From the NCBI GenBank assembly GCA_017889635.1, contig JAGGAC010000023.1:1-64000 (forward strand): 64,000 nucleotides of DNA, written 5' to 3'. A program made the position numbers and the translations under genes. Below the pieces are notes generated by a model. The model was not told the DNA's origin, did no database searches, and saw only the letters and a list, made by a program, of their open reading frames with translations. Below, one piece after another: positions 32,917 to 42,100 of this stretch. Numbering within the stretch: the stretch's first letter is position 1; the number at the start of each line of letters is the position of its first letter. The DNA is from Bacillota bacterium. Its GTDB lineage: Bacteria > Bacillota > Negativicutes > Sporomusales > CTSoil-080.

Positions 32917-34665
32917 GTGACAACTAATAACCATAGTGATCCACTATATCCTGATCACGAATGGCTGGCTACCAATAAATCCGCAGTTCAACAGTTAAAT
33001 GCCTTGTTGGAGTATGCCCAGCAGGTGGAGGTTTTTTCAAAGAAAGCTGATGCTGCTTTCCGAGCCGGACAGTGGCTGAAGATGTTAAATAGCCTCAAGG
33101 AAGAATACCAGGCCTTAGAACAGCAGCAATACTTGCTCAATCCTGTTTATTTAACATATGCTAACGGAATCAAACAGGCGTTATCAAAAGAGGCGGCAGT
33201 AAATGTTAATGGATTAAAGGCTATCTTTGCCCAATGCAGCGATTTGATTATAAGAGAATTTAACCTTGGCGCTACGGAGCAAATACCTGCCGCTTTAGTA
33301 ATGATTGAAGGCATGGTAGATAGAGGCGCAATTAATGAAAGTATTTTAAAGCCATTGTTATTTACCAAGTATAATGGCGATATTAATGGTACCCTTGCGT
33401 TTATTAAAGCAAATGTTCTGTCTGTTGCTAATATCAAGGAAATCAGGACTGTCCGGGAAGTGGTAGACGAGGTATTAGCAGGTAATGCGATATTGATTAT
33501 TGACAAATCGGATATTGCATTAGTGAGCGAAGTCAAGGGATGGGAGTCCCGCAGTGTTGAAGAGCCTGATACCGAGGCGGTCGTAAGAGGGCCGCGGGAA
33601 GGGTTTGTTGAGACAATTCGTACTAATACGGCTTTATTGCGCCGAAAGATTAAAAATCCAAATTTAAAGATAGAAGCTTTGAAAGTTGGCGAGAAAACCC
33701 AAACTGCTATTTGTATTGCTTATATAAAAGGTATTGTTGATGAACGTATTGTTCAAGAGCTTAAAAAAAGGTTAGACAAAATAGAAATTGATGCGGTATT
33801 AGAATCAGGATATATTGAAAACTTGATCGAAGACGCGCCCTTTTCGCTGTTTCCGACGGTCGGCAATAGTGAAAAGCCTGATAATGTAAGCGCAAAATTA
33901 TTGGAAGGCCGGGTAGCTGTCTTTGTTGACGGTACTCCGTTTGTTCTTATGGTTCCATATTTATTTGTTGAGGCATTTCAGGTTAGTGAAGATTACTACT
34001 CGCGTCCATATTACACAACTTTTATCAGATGGTTAAGATGGTTTGCATTTTTTACATCCACGGTATTGCCGGCATTATATGTTGCTATTACTACTTATCA
34101 TCAGGAACTGTTGCCGCAAGCTCTGTTAACTAGTATTGCTACCGCCCAAGAGGGGACGCCCTTTCCAGCCGTAGTAGAAGCCCTCTTGATGCAGATTATT
34201 TATGAAATATTAAGGGAGGCCGGGGTACGCTTGCCGAGGCCGGTAGGTTCGGCTGTCAGTATTGTCGGCGCTTTGGTTATTGGAGAGGCTGCTGTTACCG
34301 CCGGGCTGGTCGGCGCTCCGATGGTAGTTATAGTGGGAGGTACAGCAATATCGTCATTTCTTATTCCGGCGTTAAGTGATGTGAATGCTCTATTGCGAAT
34401 TATGCTAATTATTATGGCGGGATTTTCCGGGATTTATGGGATTATATTAGGGTTTATTTTGACTATTATTCACCAATGTTCGCTTCGCTCTTTCGGAGTT
34501 CCTTATATGTCACCGCTGGCGCCAATAAACGTTTCCGATCTGAAAGATGTTTTTGTTAGATTTCCGTGGTGGGCTATGCGGACGAGACCACGGGTTTTAG
34601 GCGGGCAAAATCCGCTTAGAGAAAAAGCTGGGCAAAAACCTAAAGCTCAAACTAACAACAACTAA
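32917..34665 (+). CDS. Spore germination protein, GerA family (second receptor)
   Basis: The 582-residue protein starts at GTG 32917 behind AGGTGAG. It carries the family signature SVEEPDTEAVVRGPREGFVE, LESGYIENLIEDAPFSLFPT and a C-terminal membrane part with GSAVSIVGALVIGEAAVTAG. It is the A subunit of a nutrient receptor in the spore inner membrane. The gene order A-B-C-small protein here is complete and collinear, unlike the split set at 3592-7740. The N-terminal 110 residues differ from the first copy, which fits different germinants. Confidence 0.9.
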   Translation: MTTNNHSDPLYPDHEWLATNKSAVQQLNALLEYAQQVEVFSKKADAAFRAGQWLKMLNSLKEEYQALEQQQYLLNPVYLTYANGIKQALSKEAAVNVNGLKAIFAQCSDLIIREFNLGATEQIPAALVMIEGMVDRGAINESILKPLLFTKYNGDINGTLAFIKANVLSVANIKEIRTVREVVDEVLAGNAILIIDKSDIALVSEVKGWESRSVEEPDTEAVVRGPREGFVETIRTNTALLRRKIKNPNLKIEALKVGEKTQTAICIAYIKGIVDERIVQELKKRLDKIEIDAVLESGYIENLIEDAPFSLFPTVGNSEKPDNVSAKLLEGRVAVFVDGTPFVLMVPYLFVEAFQVSEDYYSRPYYTTFIRWLRWFAFFTSTVLPALYVAITTYHQELLPQALLTSIATAQEGTPFPAVVEALLMQIIYEILREAGVRLPRPVGSAVSIVGALVIGEAAVTAGLVGAPMVVIVGGTAISSFLIPALSDVNALLRIMLIIMAGFSGIYGIILGFILTIIHQCSLRSFGVPYMSPLAPINVSDLKDVFVRFPWWAMRTRPRVLGGQNPLREKAGQKPKAQTNNN

Positions 34666-34706
34666 GATGGCTGATTACCGCAAAGTCTTGGTGGGGGAAC
34701 AATAGG

Positions 34707-35834
34707 ATGCTTGATGCTGGCCGCATTAACCTAAGACAACTGTGCTTGCTGATTTTTATAAGCAAAAATTATCTTGATCTTACTTATCTCCTGGTTTTAA
34801 CTTATCCGCCGGCTAATCAGGATGTGTGGCTGATCGTCCCGCTACACTTTCTCTTTAACTTAATATTAATGGTTCCTTTATATTTCTTGTGGCTGAGATT
34901 TCCCCAGAAGACGATAGTGGAGTGTGGTCAATTGATTGCCGGCAAAGCAGCGGGCCTGGCGCTAGGAGTTCTGTATATCTGGTATTTTATCCATCAAGCC
35001 GCGCTGGCCTTAAGCCAATTTTGTGAATTCCTTTCAACGGCAATTATGCCGGAAACTCCGTTCATTTTTTTTGCTGTTTCGTTGATGCTTGTTTCTGCTT
35101 ACGCCGTATGGCATGGTTTGGAAGTAATCAGCCGGGTTGCGGAACTATTTGCTCCAATGATTATTGTTTCAATACTAATTGCTGTTTTATTAGTAAGTCT
35201 AAGTGGCAACATTAATTTAAAGGCTCTTTTTCCTATGCTGGAAAAGGGCTTTTTACCGGTGGTCTATGGCGGATTCCTTTCATCATGTAAATCAATTGAA
35301 CTTATCGGCATTGCGATGCTGCTGCCATGTCTGAACCGGCGCAAAAAAGCCAAGGCTGCTATTGTTTGCGGATTATTGTTGCATAGCCTGTTTTTTTTAA
35401 TAATCGCGTTAACTGTGTTAGGAACTTTTGGCGCGTCAGAAGCAAAAAATACAGTCTATCCTTTTTATGATGCAATTAGGTTAATTAGTGTTGGCCGGTT
35501 TATTGAACGGGTTGAAATAATCTATGTAATGATGTGGGTGCTTTCGGCGTTTATTAAAGTAACACTTTTTTATTATTTAGCAGTCTTTGGACTTAGCCAA
35601 CTCCGCTTAAAAGATTATAAGCCTTTCGTTTTGCCGGTAGGAACAATAATTATTCCGCTTAGTTTATTGGTTGCACCAAATATTGTTGAATTGCTGGAAT
35701 TTACATCATATAAAATTTACCCCTGGTATAATCTGCTGTTTATCTTTTTAATTCCGGCTGTTCTTTTGGTTGTGGCGTTAATCAGGAAAAAGGAAGAAGA
35801 TACTCAATGTGGCAGCGCAGACTTATCCCGGTAA
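34707..35834 (+). CDS. Spore germination permease, GerB family (second receptor)
   Basis: The 375-residue protein has about ten hydrophobic segments; INLRQLCLLIFISKNYLDLTY opens it and PANQDVWLIVPLHFLFNL and TIVECGQLIAGKAAG match GerAB-type proteins. It has a longer, basic C-terminal tail (LIRKKEEDTQCG). It is 41 bp after gerA, and its 3' end overlaps gerC by 28 bases, so B and C are translationally linked. Confidence 0.88.
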   Translation: MLDAGRINLRQLCLLIFISKNYLDLTYLLVLTYPPANQDVWLIVPLHFLFNLILMVPLYFLWLRFPQKTIVECGQLIAGKAAGLALGVLYIWYFIHQAALALSQFCEFLSTAIMPETPFIFFAVSLMLVSAYAVWHGLEVISRVAELFAPMIIVSILIAVLLVSLSGNINLKALFPMLEKGFLPVVYGGFLSSCKSIELIGIAMLLPCLNRRKKAKAAIVCGLLLHSLFFLIIALTVLGTFGASEAKNTVYPFYDAIRLISVGRFIERVEIIYVMMWVLSAFIKVTLFYYLAVFGLSQLRLKDYKPFVLPVGTIIIPLSLLVAPNIVELLEFTSYKIYPWYNLLFIFLIPAVLLVVALIRKKEEDTQCGSADLSR

Positions 35835-36985
35835 TAATTTGCATATTGCTATCAACTATGCTGACTGGCTGTTGGAATAGAAAAGAGTTGAACGCCATAG
35901 GTATTGTCCAAGGTATTGGGATAGATAAAACTCCGGAGGGACAAATCAGGATAACCTTTCAGGTACTTAAACCAAGCAGCAAGGGCGGCGGGAAAGAGGG
36001 CGGCAGTGACAAAGCAGTATGGGTAACTACAAGTGTAGGAGCAACTATTCAAGATACTGTCCGCAATGCGACTAAACAATCAGGCCGCAAGTTTTATGTA
36101 GGGCATTGCAAGGTTATTGTAATTGGCGAAGAAGTCTCCCGCGAGGGCATTGAACAATTTGTTGAGATATTTCAACGCGACCATGAGTTTCGCCCGGATG
36201 TGCTATTATTTATTGCCAGAGGGAAAGCCCAGGATGTTATTGAAGCCGATAACCTACAGGAAAAAGTTCCGGCTAGCGGCATTGCTAACCTAGCCACGGC
36301 GACTTTTGCCACATCTAATGTTCCCAAAGTAACCTTGCATGATTTTGCGAAAACCCTGGCCAGTAAAACCAGTGCGCCGTTTATTCCCGGCATAGAAGTT
36401 GTCGAAGGTAAAAAAGACGGCAAACCAATAAAGGTAGTGCAAATTGACAATACCGCAGTTTTTAAACAGGACAAACTGATAGGGTGGCTTAATAAGAAAG
36501 AAGCCCGGGGGATGCTATGGCTTTTGGGGAAAGTAAAAAGCGGTACTGTTGTTGTAAATTCTCCTCAGGATGAAACACAAAGAGTCAGCTTGGAGATTAT
36601 TCGAGCAGCCAGTGACGTTGATGTCGAGGTTATAAATAACCAAATTATAATGAAGGTTATTATTAAGGAAGAAGGTAATCTCGCCGAGCAAGCTTCGGCG
36701 GTTAATCTATTTACGCCGGATATTATTCATGAACTTGAAGCCAGAAAGAGAGCAGGTATTGAAGATGAGGTTAATGCCGCGCTATTAAAAGCCCAGCAAG
36801 AGCTTGACGCAGATGTTTTCAAATTCGGGGAGGAAGTGCACCGGCGAAACCCAAAACTTTGGAAGGACCTTAAGAAAAAGTGGGATCAAGAGTTTCCCAA
36901 GGTTTTGGTCAAGCTAATGATTGAAGTCCGTCTTAATCGGATTGGCTTGCATAAAAGACCGCAAACTGCGGAAGAAGAAGGATGA
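35807..36985 (+). CDS. Germination receptor lipoprotein, Ger(x)C family (second receptor)
   Basis: The 392-residue protein starts MWQRRLIPVIICILLSTMLT with an LTGC lipobox and the CWNRKELN motif. Its C-terminal domain has EARKRAGIEDEVNAALLKAQ, VFKFGEEVHRRNPKLWKDL. It is the lipid-anchored C subunit of the receptor. The gene starts inside gerB, reading a different frame over 28 bases. Compared with the first copy it is similar in length and motif order. Confidence 0.9.
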   Translation: MWQRRLIPVIICILLSTMLTGCWNRKELNAIGIVQGIGIDKTPEGQIRITFQVLKPSSKGGGKEGGSDKAVWVTTSVGATIQDTVRNATKQSGRKFYVGHCKVIVIGEEVSREGIEQFVEIFQRDHEFRPDVLLFIARGKAQDVIEADNLQEKVPASGIANLATATFATSNVPKVTLHDFAKTLASKTSAPFIPGIEVVEGKKDGKPIKVVQIDNTAVFKQDKLIGWLNKKEARGMLWLLGKVKSGTVVVNSPQDETQRVSLEIIRAASDVDVEVINNQIIMKVIIKEEGNLAEQASAVNLFTPDIIHELEARKRAGIEDEVNAALLKAQQELDADVFKFGEEVHRRNPKLWKDLKKKWDQEFPKVLVKLMIEVRLNRIGLHKRPQTAEEEG

Positions 36986-37001
36986 AGGAGCTAATAAAGG
37001 T

Positions 37002-37214
37002 ATGACTGCTTTTTTTCTATGCCTGGCCTTCGCGGGAATAGCTCTGGCAGAACTACCGGGATTGGTCAAGAAAAAGTATTGGAAGGAGAGTTTGGTTTTT
37101 GCCGGTTTATTATTGCTCGGTTTTTGTTTAAGTCTATTTCAAATTATCGGCATAAAGATTCCCAATCCCGGCAGCGGTATTGAGAATCTGATTAAGGTTT
37201 TTATAAGATTATAA
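37002..37214 (+). CDS. Small membrane protein ending the second germination operon
   Basis: The 70-residue protein starts MTAFFLCLAFAGIALAELPG and has two hydrophobic segments (about 1-20 and 31-50) separated by a basic loop (KKKYWKES). ATG 37002 was chosen; the longer frame from 36921 lies inside gerC. Start codon is 16 bp after the gerC stop. A small membrane ORF also follows gerB in the first cluster, so a fourth subunit of this receptor type seems likely. No family is recognised. Confidence 0.6.
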   Translation: MTAFFLCLAFAGIALAELPGLVKKKYWKESLVFAGLLLLGFCLSLFQIIGIKIPNPGSGIENLIKVFIRL

Positions 37215-37259
37215 AAAGCTGGTTACCCCCAATATTAGCGGTAGCCGGTTTTTTTTGTC
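37213..37259 (+). terminator. Terminator of the second germination operon
   Basis: GCTGGTTACC pairs with GGTAGCCGG through G-T pairs, then TTTTTTTT. Confidence 0.75.
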
Positions 37260-37414
37260 TAGAATAAGCGTAAGGGCAGCAGTAAGTCCGGTTGTTGTTG
37301 CTATTAAAGTTAAATAGGTAATTTATAGCGCGGGTAGTTTCAGAGCGGTGCAACCATCTTCTGTAAAGCATAAAATGGATTAGGTCTAAAAATAATTACA
37401 GCGGGGGTAAAAAA

Positions 37415-38365
37415 ATGCACTGTTATAAAAAAAGTGAACGTTGCTATCCTGATAAATATAATGAGCTTGAGCATGTTGGTAAATGGAAATTACAATATTC
37501 AAAAAACCAATGTGGATTAGTTATGGATGATTTAGGTGGGGGGAATAAAATGCAAGCTCATGGTATTAGGATATACATTCTTGACAACGGCTGGCTGGAA
37601 TGTGATGCAAACTGGATGGTCGCAAATACAACTGTTGGCACGGCCGTAAATCCGAATCCGCCTAGCAAATGGATCAAGATTCCGACTTATGCTGTCCTTA
37701 TTGGGCATCCACAAAAGGGGTGGATTCTCTATGATACAGGGAGCCATCCAGATGCGATGAAGGGTTACTGGCCGGCAGAACGGCAACTGCTTTTCCCTTA
37801 TTATCATACTGAGCAGCAATTGCTTGTAAACCAGCTGGCGTCTATCGGGGTTGTGCCTAATGATATTAAAACCATAGTTCTGTCGCATGGGCATCCTGAT
37901 CATGCCGGTGGCTTATTTTTATTTAAACACGCCGATGTCTATTGGTCCCGCGCTGATTTTGATTACGCCCAAGAGCTGGTGCATGCTCAAGCAGGTACGC
38001 CAAGTATTGATTATATTAAAGCTGACGTTGAAACGCCAGTGAAATCAATACATTACGTAACTAAGGATTTTGAGCTTGCTCCAGGGGTTGAAGTAATTAA
38101 TCTGCCGGGGCATACTCCGGATATTCTGGGAATCGTCGTTCATTTACAAACAGGAACTTATATTTTTCCGATGGACGCAATTTATACCGCCCGTAATTAC
38201 GGTCCGCCAGTCAGATTGCCAGGGGTTGTCTATGACAGTTTGTCATTCTTAGATTCAGTTGAGAAGGTCCGGGAGTTAGCAAAAAGGTATAATGCAAAGG
38301 TTATGTTTGCTCACGATTTGGATCAATTTGAAACTTTTAAATTAGCCCCTGATTTCTACGAATAA
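37415..38365 (+). CDS. MBL-fold hydrolase, N-acyl homoserine lactonase-like
   Basis: The protein has a metallo-beta-lactamase zinc site: SHGHPDHAGGL, then NLPGHTPD, the bridging Asp in FPMDAIY and a last His in MFAHD. The front part (YILDNGWLECD and TYAVLIGHPQKGWILYDTGS) follows lactonases of the AttM/AiiB group, which open acyl-homoserine lactone rings. Real substrate is unknown, as many relatives act on other esters. Two starts are possible. ATG 37415 has a GGGGG site and gives 316 residues. ATG 37550 behind GGTGGGGGG gives 271 residues and matches the usual length better. The longer one is listed. Confidence 0.78.
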   Translation: MHCYKKSERCYPDKYNELEHVGKWKLQYSKNQCGLVMDDLGGGNKMQAHGIRIYILDNGWLECDANWMVANTTVGTAVNPNPPSKWIKIPTYAVLIGHPQKGWILYDTGSHPDAMKGYWPAERQLLFPYYHTEQQLLVNQLASIGVVPNDIKTIVLSHGHPDHAGGLFLFKHADVYWSRADFDYAQELVHAQAGTPSIDYIKADVETPVKSIHYVTKDFELAPGVEVINLPGHTPDILGIVVHLQTGTYIFPMDAIYTARNYGPPVRLPGVVYDSLSFLDSVEKVRELAKRYNAKVMFAHDLDQFETFKLAPDFYE

Positions 38366-38550
38366 GTTGCCGGTTGCCGGTAGTTGGGTGCAAACGAAAA
38401 TTATGCAAGAACTCCTATAAATTTCCCCTACACTCTTTCGTTCGACATATTGTTCAACCCTTTTATGGTATAAATTTGTTAGTAATAAGGAGGCGTTTGA
38501 ATTTTGTAATATATAGACTTTGTCAGACAACGCTATTTCGTAGCAAATGG

Positions 38551-38586
38551 ATGTATTAACAGATGTACTAATAGATGTACTAATAG
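38551..38586 (+). repeat. Three 12-base tandem repeats before the kinase start
   Basis: ATGTATTAACAG, ATGTACTAATAG and ATGTACTAATAG follow each other at 38551, 38563 and 38575, immediately before the kinase ATG at 38587. A 17-codon mini-frame (38547-38600, MDVLTDVLIDVLIDERR) covers them and overlaps the kinase start. Confidence 0.6.
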
Positions 38587-40980
38587 ATGAAAGACGGTGA
38601 GACTTTGCGTTGTTCTAATTGCTTTAGTGAAATAAGCGGCGGTTCGGCCTGTCCCCACTGTGGCTTTATTGAAAAAGGGTCACGTAACCTTCTTGCTCTC
38701 CCTTCGGCGACCTTGCTGAATGGGCAGTATGTGATCGGACGGGTCTTGGGGCAAGGGGGCTTTGGGATTACGTATTTGGCACTAGACCAGGGGTTAGAGA
38801 CAAAGGTTGCTATCAAGGAATATTTGCCACGTGATCTAGCGGGGCGCAGTCCCAATGGTAAGACGGTATCGGTGTATTCGGAAAAGGAGCAGGATCTATT
38901 TCGCTATGGCCGGGATAGGTTTATTTTAGAGGCTAGAACGCTGGCAAAGTTTGACCATCCGAATGTTGTCCGGGTGAGGAGCGTATTTGAGGAAAATGGT
39001 ACCGCCTGTCTGGTCATGGATTATTATGATGGGATGACGTTATCTGATTATATTGAGCAGCTTAAAGTGAACGGGGAGAAACTGCCTTTTCGTACAGCTG
39101 TTGACATTATGTTGCAAGTGATGGACGGCCTTAAACAAGTCCATGATAGAACTTTTCTTCATCGAGATATTAAACCCCAAAATATCTATATTACAAAGGA
39201 CGGACGTCCGATTCTGCTGGATTTTGGAGCTGCCAGAACGGCTGTGGGCGAACGAAGTTTAAGTTTGTCAGTGATTTATACGCCTGGGTTTGCGCCTTAT
39301 GAACAGTATCAGCGTAAAGGTGAGCAAGGACCTTGGACCGATGTTTATGCTTGTGCTGCGACGCTTTATTTTCTGTTGACCGGGGTTGCCCCAATTGACT
39401 CTATTGACCGGGTGACTGAGGATAGTCTCGTTTCTCCGGGACAACTGAATTCTGAATTGCCGGTAGAATTTAGCCAGGTATTGGTGCAGGCAATGGCGGT
39501 AAGGCCTAAGGAGCGGTTCCAGACCATCAGGGAATTTCAGGACCGGCTAGTGGCAGCAATGCCTGCAGCAGGTAATTTAAATAGCGGTTATTGTCCGGAA
39601 ACGATGCTTCAGACGGTCGGGTCAAAACAAGGCCAAGTGGTTGGCGAGACTGTTTTTGATAACAGGCAGCCCGAACTAGATGTTGCCAGCAAAGCCGAGG
39701 AAATGCTGCCAGCCGGCGTGGAACTGGCTACCGTAAAGGGGTCTGCGGCAGGACAAGCTACCCAGGCCGTGTCAAAAAAGAGCATACCAAGCTCCGTAGC
39801 GGGGGAGGGTGCACTGCCGTCCGGCGGGGCGATGAAGTCCCCAAAAGGTGCAGCGTCAGGACGGGCTGCTGCCGAGGCTTTGGCAAAGAGACTGCCAAGC
39901 ACAATCATAACGAATAAGGCTTGGCTTATTATTGCTGTGTGTGTGCTGGTGCTTGTAGCAGGAGTGTTAGTCGCTAAGCCAAGTACAGGCGAGGTGGCTT
40001 TGGCTAATGGGATATATAAAGGGGAAATAAAAGACGGAAAGCCCGACGGGGATGGGTCTATAACCTATAATGATAAGAGCAAATTTGAGGGGCATTTTAA
40101 GGACGGAAAACGGCAGGGAAAGGGTAAATTAATTGCCGCCGACGGAAAAACAGTTGTCTATGAGGGCGAATGGAAAGACGATAAGCGTAATGGTAAAGGC
40201 AAAAGCTATGAACGCTATAGCGATAGTGATCAAACGTTCATAAAATACGACGGACTTTGGGAAAACGACGTAAAGCAGGGCCAAGGAGTGGCTTGGATTT
40301 ACAAAAACGGCAATGAAGTGAAGCGCTATGAAGGGAATTTTAAAAACGGACGCATAAATGATACCGATGCCAAGGTTTTTTACGCTAATGGCGATCAATA
40401 CCAGGGCGGAATGGTGAACGACCACTTCAGCGGGCAGGGTACCTATACTTATGCTTCTGGTGAGGTGAAAAAGGGCATATGGGAAAATGACAAATTGCAG
40501 CCAAGCGAGACGGCAAGTTCTAAAAATGATGATACTGATAAGCGTGGTAATTCCGGTGATGCGCAGTTAGACGGGGTAGCGGTTGATGCCAGGCAATCTT
40601 TTAATGTTACGTTAGAAAGCTGGGGCCAAGTTCGGTTTGTATCCGGAATAAACCAGGCAAGTCATAAAGCGTGTTTCTATTTGACTGATGATCAGGGAAA
40701 AGTAATATGTACCTTTCCTGAATTTTTTGGAAATCAGTATGGTCCTTGCGTAAGAATCTGTGCGGTATCATTTACTGATATGAATAAGGACGGCTTGAAA
40801 GATATAATAGTTATTGCCCAATATCTCCCGGCAAGCGGCAAGTCAGCTTGGTTTGCCGGAATCTACTTCAATAAAGGCAAGGAATTTGTTACTGATTATA
40901 ATTTAGATAGTCGAATTAATTCGTCTAATAATAATGAGTCACTTCAAATGGTAATAGATTATGTAAATAAAAATATGTAA
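38587..40980 (+). CDS. Serine/threonine protein kinase with zinc ribbon and MORN repeats
   Basis: The 797-residue protein has an N-terminal zinc ribbon (Cys at 9, 12, 22, 25), a Hanks-type kinase domain (GQGGFG 55-60, VAIK with Lys77, HRDIKPQN 192-199, DFG 212-214), a low-complexity linker, a membrane segment at 446-464, then MORN-like repeats (about 476-636, such as KSKFEGHFKDGKRQGKGK and YEGEWKDDKRNGKGK) and a C-terminal domain with FTDMNKDGLKDIIVIA, like FG-GAP or EF-hand loops. It looks like a transmembrane receptor kinase with the sensor outside. The likely partner is the facing PP2C phosphatase. ATG 38587 has no clear ribosome site; a TTG at 38605 would start directly at the zinc ribbon. 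Confidence 0.85.
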   Translation: MKDGETLRCSNCFSEISGGSACPHCGFIEKGSRNLLALPSATLLNGQYVIGRVLGQGGFGITYLALDQGLETKVAIKEYLPRDLAGRSPNGKTVSVYSEKEQDLFRYGRDRFILEARTLAKFDHPNVVRVRSVFEENGTACLVMDYYDGMTLSDYIEQLKVNGEKLPFRTAVDIMLQVMDGLKQVHDRTFLHRDIKPQNIYITKDGRPILLDFGAARTAVGERSLSLSVIYTPGFAPYEQYQRKGEQGPWTDVYACAATLYFLLTGVAPIDSIDRVTEDSLVSPGQLNSELPVEFSQVLVQAMAVRPKERFQTIREFQDRLVAAMPAAGNLNSGYCPETMLQTVGSKQGQVVGETVFDNRQPELDVASKAEEMLPAGVELATVKGSAAGQATQAVSKKSIPSSVAGEGALPSGGAMKSPKGAASGRAAAEALAKRLPSTIITNKAWLIIAVCVLVLVAGVLVAKPSTGEVALANGIYKGEIKDGKPDGDGSITYNDKSKFEGHFKDGKRQGKGKLIAADGKTVVYEGEWKDDKRNGKGKSYERYSDSDQTFIKYDGLWENDVKQGQGVAWIYKNGNEVKRYEGNFKNGRINDTDAKVFYANGDQYQGGMVNDHFSGQGTYTYASGEVKKGIWENDKLQPSETASSKNDDTDKRGNSGDAQLDGVAVDARQSFNVTLESWGQVRFVSGINQASHKACFYLTDDQGKVICTFPEFFGNQYGPCVRICAVSFTDMNKDGLKDIIVIAQYLPASGKSAWFAGIYFNKGKEFVTDYNLDSRINSSNNNESLQMVIDYVNKNM

Positions 40981-40993
40981 TTGGTTGATATAA

Positions 40994-41122
40994 GTGAGTC
41001 TTGCGTTTGGAGGGGGTTATTGCCCCCCGCCAAACGCTTAGAACGAACTTAGTTCGAGTGTTATAGCCTGTTGATCTCCGACCTAAGAGGATGGAGTCTT
41101 ACAGGCTGTTAACGAGATAAAC
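40994..41122. repeat. Dispersed palindromic element, full-length copy 2
   Basis: From GTGAGTCTTGCG to ACGAGATAAAC, with the same parts as copy 1: a left hairpin with arms GCGTTTGG and CCAAACGC, the GAACTTAGTTC palindrome, the right hairpin around ACTCC and GGAGT, and GTTAACGAGATAAAC. It differs at many positions from copy 1 but aligns over its whole length. Confidence 0.85.
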
Positions 41123-41151
41123 CATTGCCAGTGACTAAAAAATTAACATAA

Positions 41152-41211
41152 AAAACGATATAACCCCCTAAGCGTAGGCTATATACTGCGCTTAGGGGGT
41201 TATATCGTTTT
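41152..41211. terminator. Bidirectional terminator with 23-bp stem
   Basis: Perfect 23-bp arms beginning AAAACGATATAACCCCCTAA pair with 41189-41211; A and T flanks suit both strands. It lies between the kinase and the facing microprotein-PP2C unit. Confidence 0.85.
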
Positions 41212-41243
41212 CAAGGATTCGCGGTTTTCGGCGTTAGGTTTAT

Positions 41244-41330
41244 TCAATTGCCAGGTATGGTGCAAAATGGGCAGTGACTATATTTGTCTGGGTCAGAGAT
41301 ATGTCCGTTATTACAATGTTTATCAGCCAT
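41244..41330 (-). CDS. 28-residue zinc-ribbon microprotein
   Basis: The ORF MADKHCNNGHISDPDKYSHC continues with PFCTIPGN. The layout C-x3-H then CPFC and the NGHxxDPDKYxxCP spacing match the short zinc ribbon seen at the N-termini of larger bacterial signalling proteins. It has a perfect GGAGG site seven bases before the ATG and begins 15 bp after the PP2C stop on the same strand, so it is a translated partner. It is below the usual gene-finding limit. Its role is unknown; scaffold or adaptor for the kinase/phosphatase pair is inference. Confidence 0.7.
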   Translation of the reverse strand: MADKHCNNGHISDPDKYSHCPFCTIPGN

Positions 41331-41344
41331 GAAATTTCCTCCAC

Positions 41345-42100
41345 CTATGGTCGAATCATGACGGCAATGGCACTGTAATTGTCATTGCCGGTTATTTTCT
41401 TATCAGCTATTTTCAGTTCCAATCGCTCCTTCATTGCTGCGAGCCATTTTTCAGCTCCCGACGATTGTCTTAGCTCAAGGGTCATTTCCGGCTCAGTGAC
41501 ATATTCCCAAAATCCGTCAGTACAGAGCAGAAGAGAATCTCCCGCATTGAGGGCAATTGGCGTGGTAATTGCCGGGCGAAAATCGCTGGGATTTCCCATT
41601 GCGCGAAGAAGCCGATTTCGGTCTTCGTGAAACCGGATGTCCTTCTGGGCAATATCGCCCGCATCGGCCATTGCCTGAGGAACACTGTGGTCTTTGGTTG
41701 CCGGCCGGTTGCCTTCAAGCAGGCCTTGATGAAAGTAATATAGGCGAGTGTCGCCTATATGGGCCCACACGGCTGACTGATAGTCTGAAATAAGCAGTGT
41801 TAAAGTTGTCCTCATATTTGCAAGGCGTGGATCTTTCGATTGGGCGTTAATTACGGCACTATTTGCTGCCGACAGATATGTTCCAAGATGCTCAGTACTC
41901 ATTCCTGGCTGCCGGGCGAAAGTGTCCAGCACGGTTTCTACTGCTAGCTGCGCAGCCATTTCGCCCCCGCCGTGGCCTCCCAGCCCGTCAGCCAACACCC
42001 AACAACTATAATCACTAAGCAAGAGATAGTTAGCATAGTCTTCATTGTATGGTCGTCCCCCGGTGCAAAGAAGTATTGCACTTTCGAGTTGATATGCCAC
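41345..42100 (-). CDS. PP2C-family protein phosphatase
   Basis: The 251-residue protein starts at GTG 42100 and has the PP2C metal motifs: GRPYNEDYANY (the RxxNEDY type), LADGLGGHGGGEMAA, WAHIGDTRLYYF, LLLCTDGFWEYV and NDNYSAI. It uses two metal ions to remove phosphate from Ser or Thr. It faces the receptor kinase gene at 38587 and is likely to reverse its phosphorylation. Followed on the same strand by a 28-residue zinc-ribbon ORF. Confidence 0.88.
   Translation of the reverse strand: MAYQLESAILLCTGGRPYNEDYANYLLLSDYSCWVLADGLGGHGGGEMAAQLAVETVLDTFARQPGMSTEHLGTYLSAANSAVINAQSKDPRLANMRTTLTLLISDYQSAVWAHIGDTRLYYFHQGLLEGNRPATKDHSVPQAMADAGDIAQKDIRFHEDRNRLLRAMGNPSDFRPAITTPIALNAGDSLLLCTDGFWEYVTEPEMTLELRQSSGAEKWLAAMKERLELKIADKKITGNDNYSAIAVMIRP

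Noticed and set aside
39609-39908. Antisense frames in the kinase linker
   Set aside because: Low-complexity composition of the kinase linker produces long open frames on the other strand; no protein-like features.
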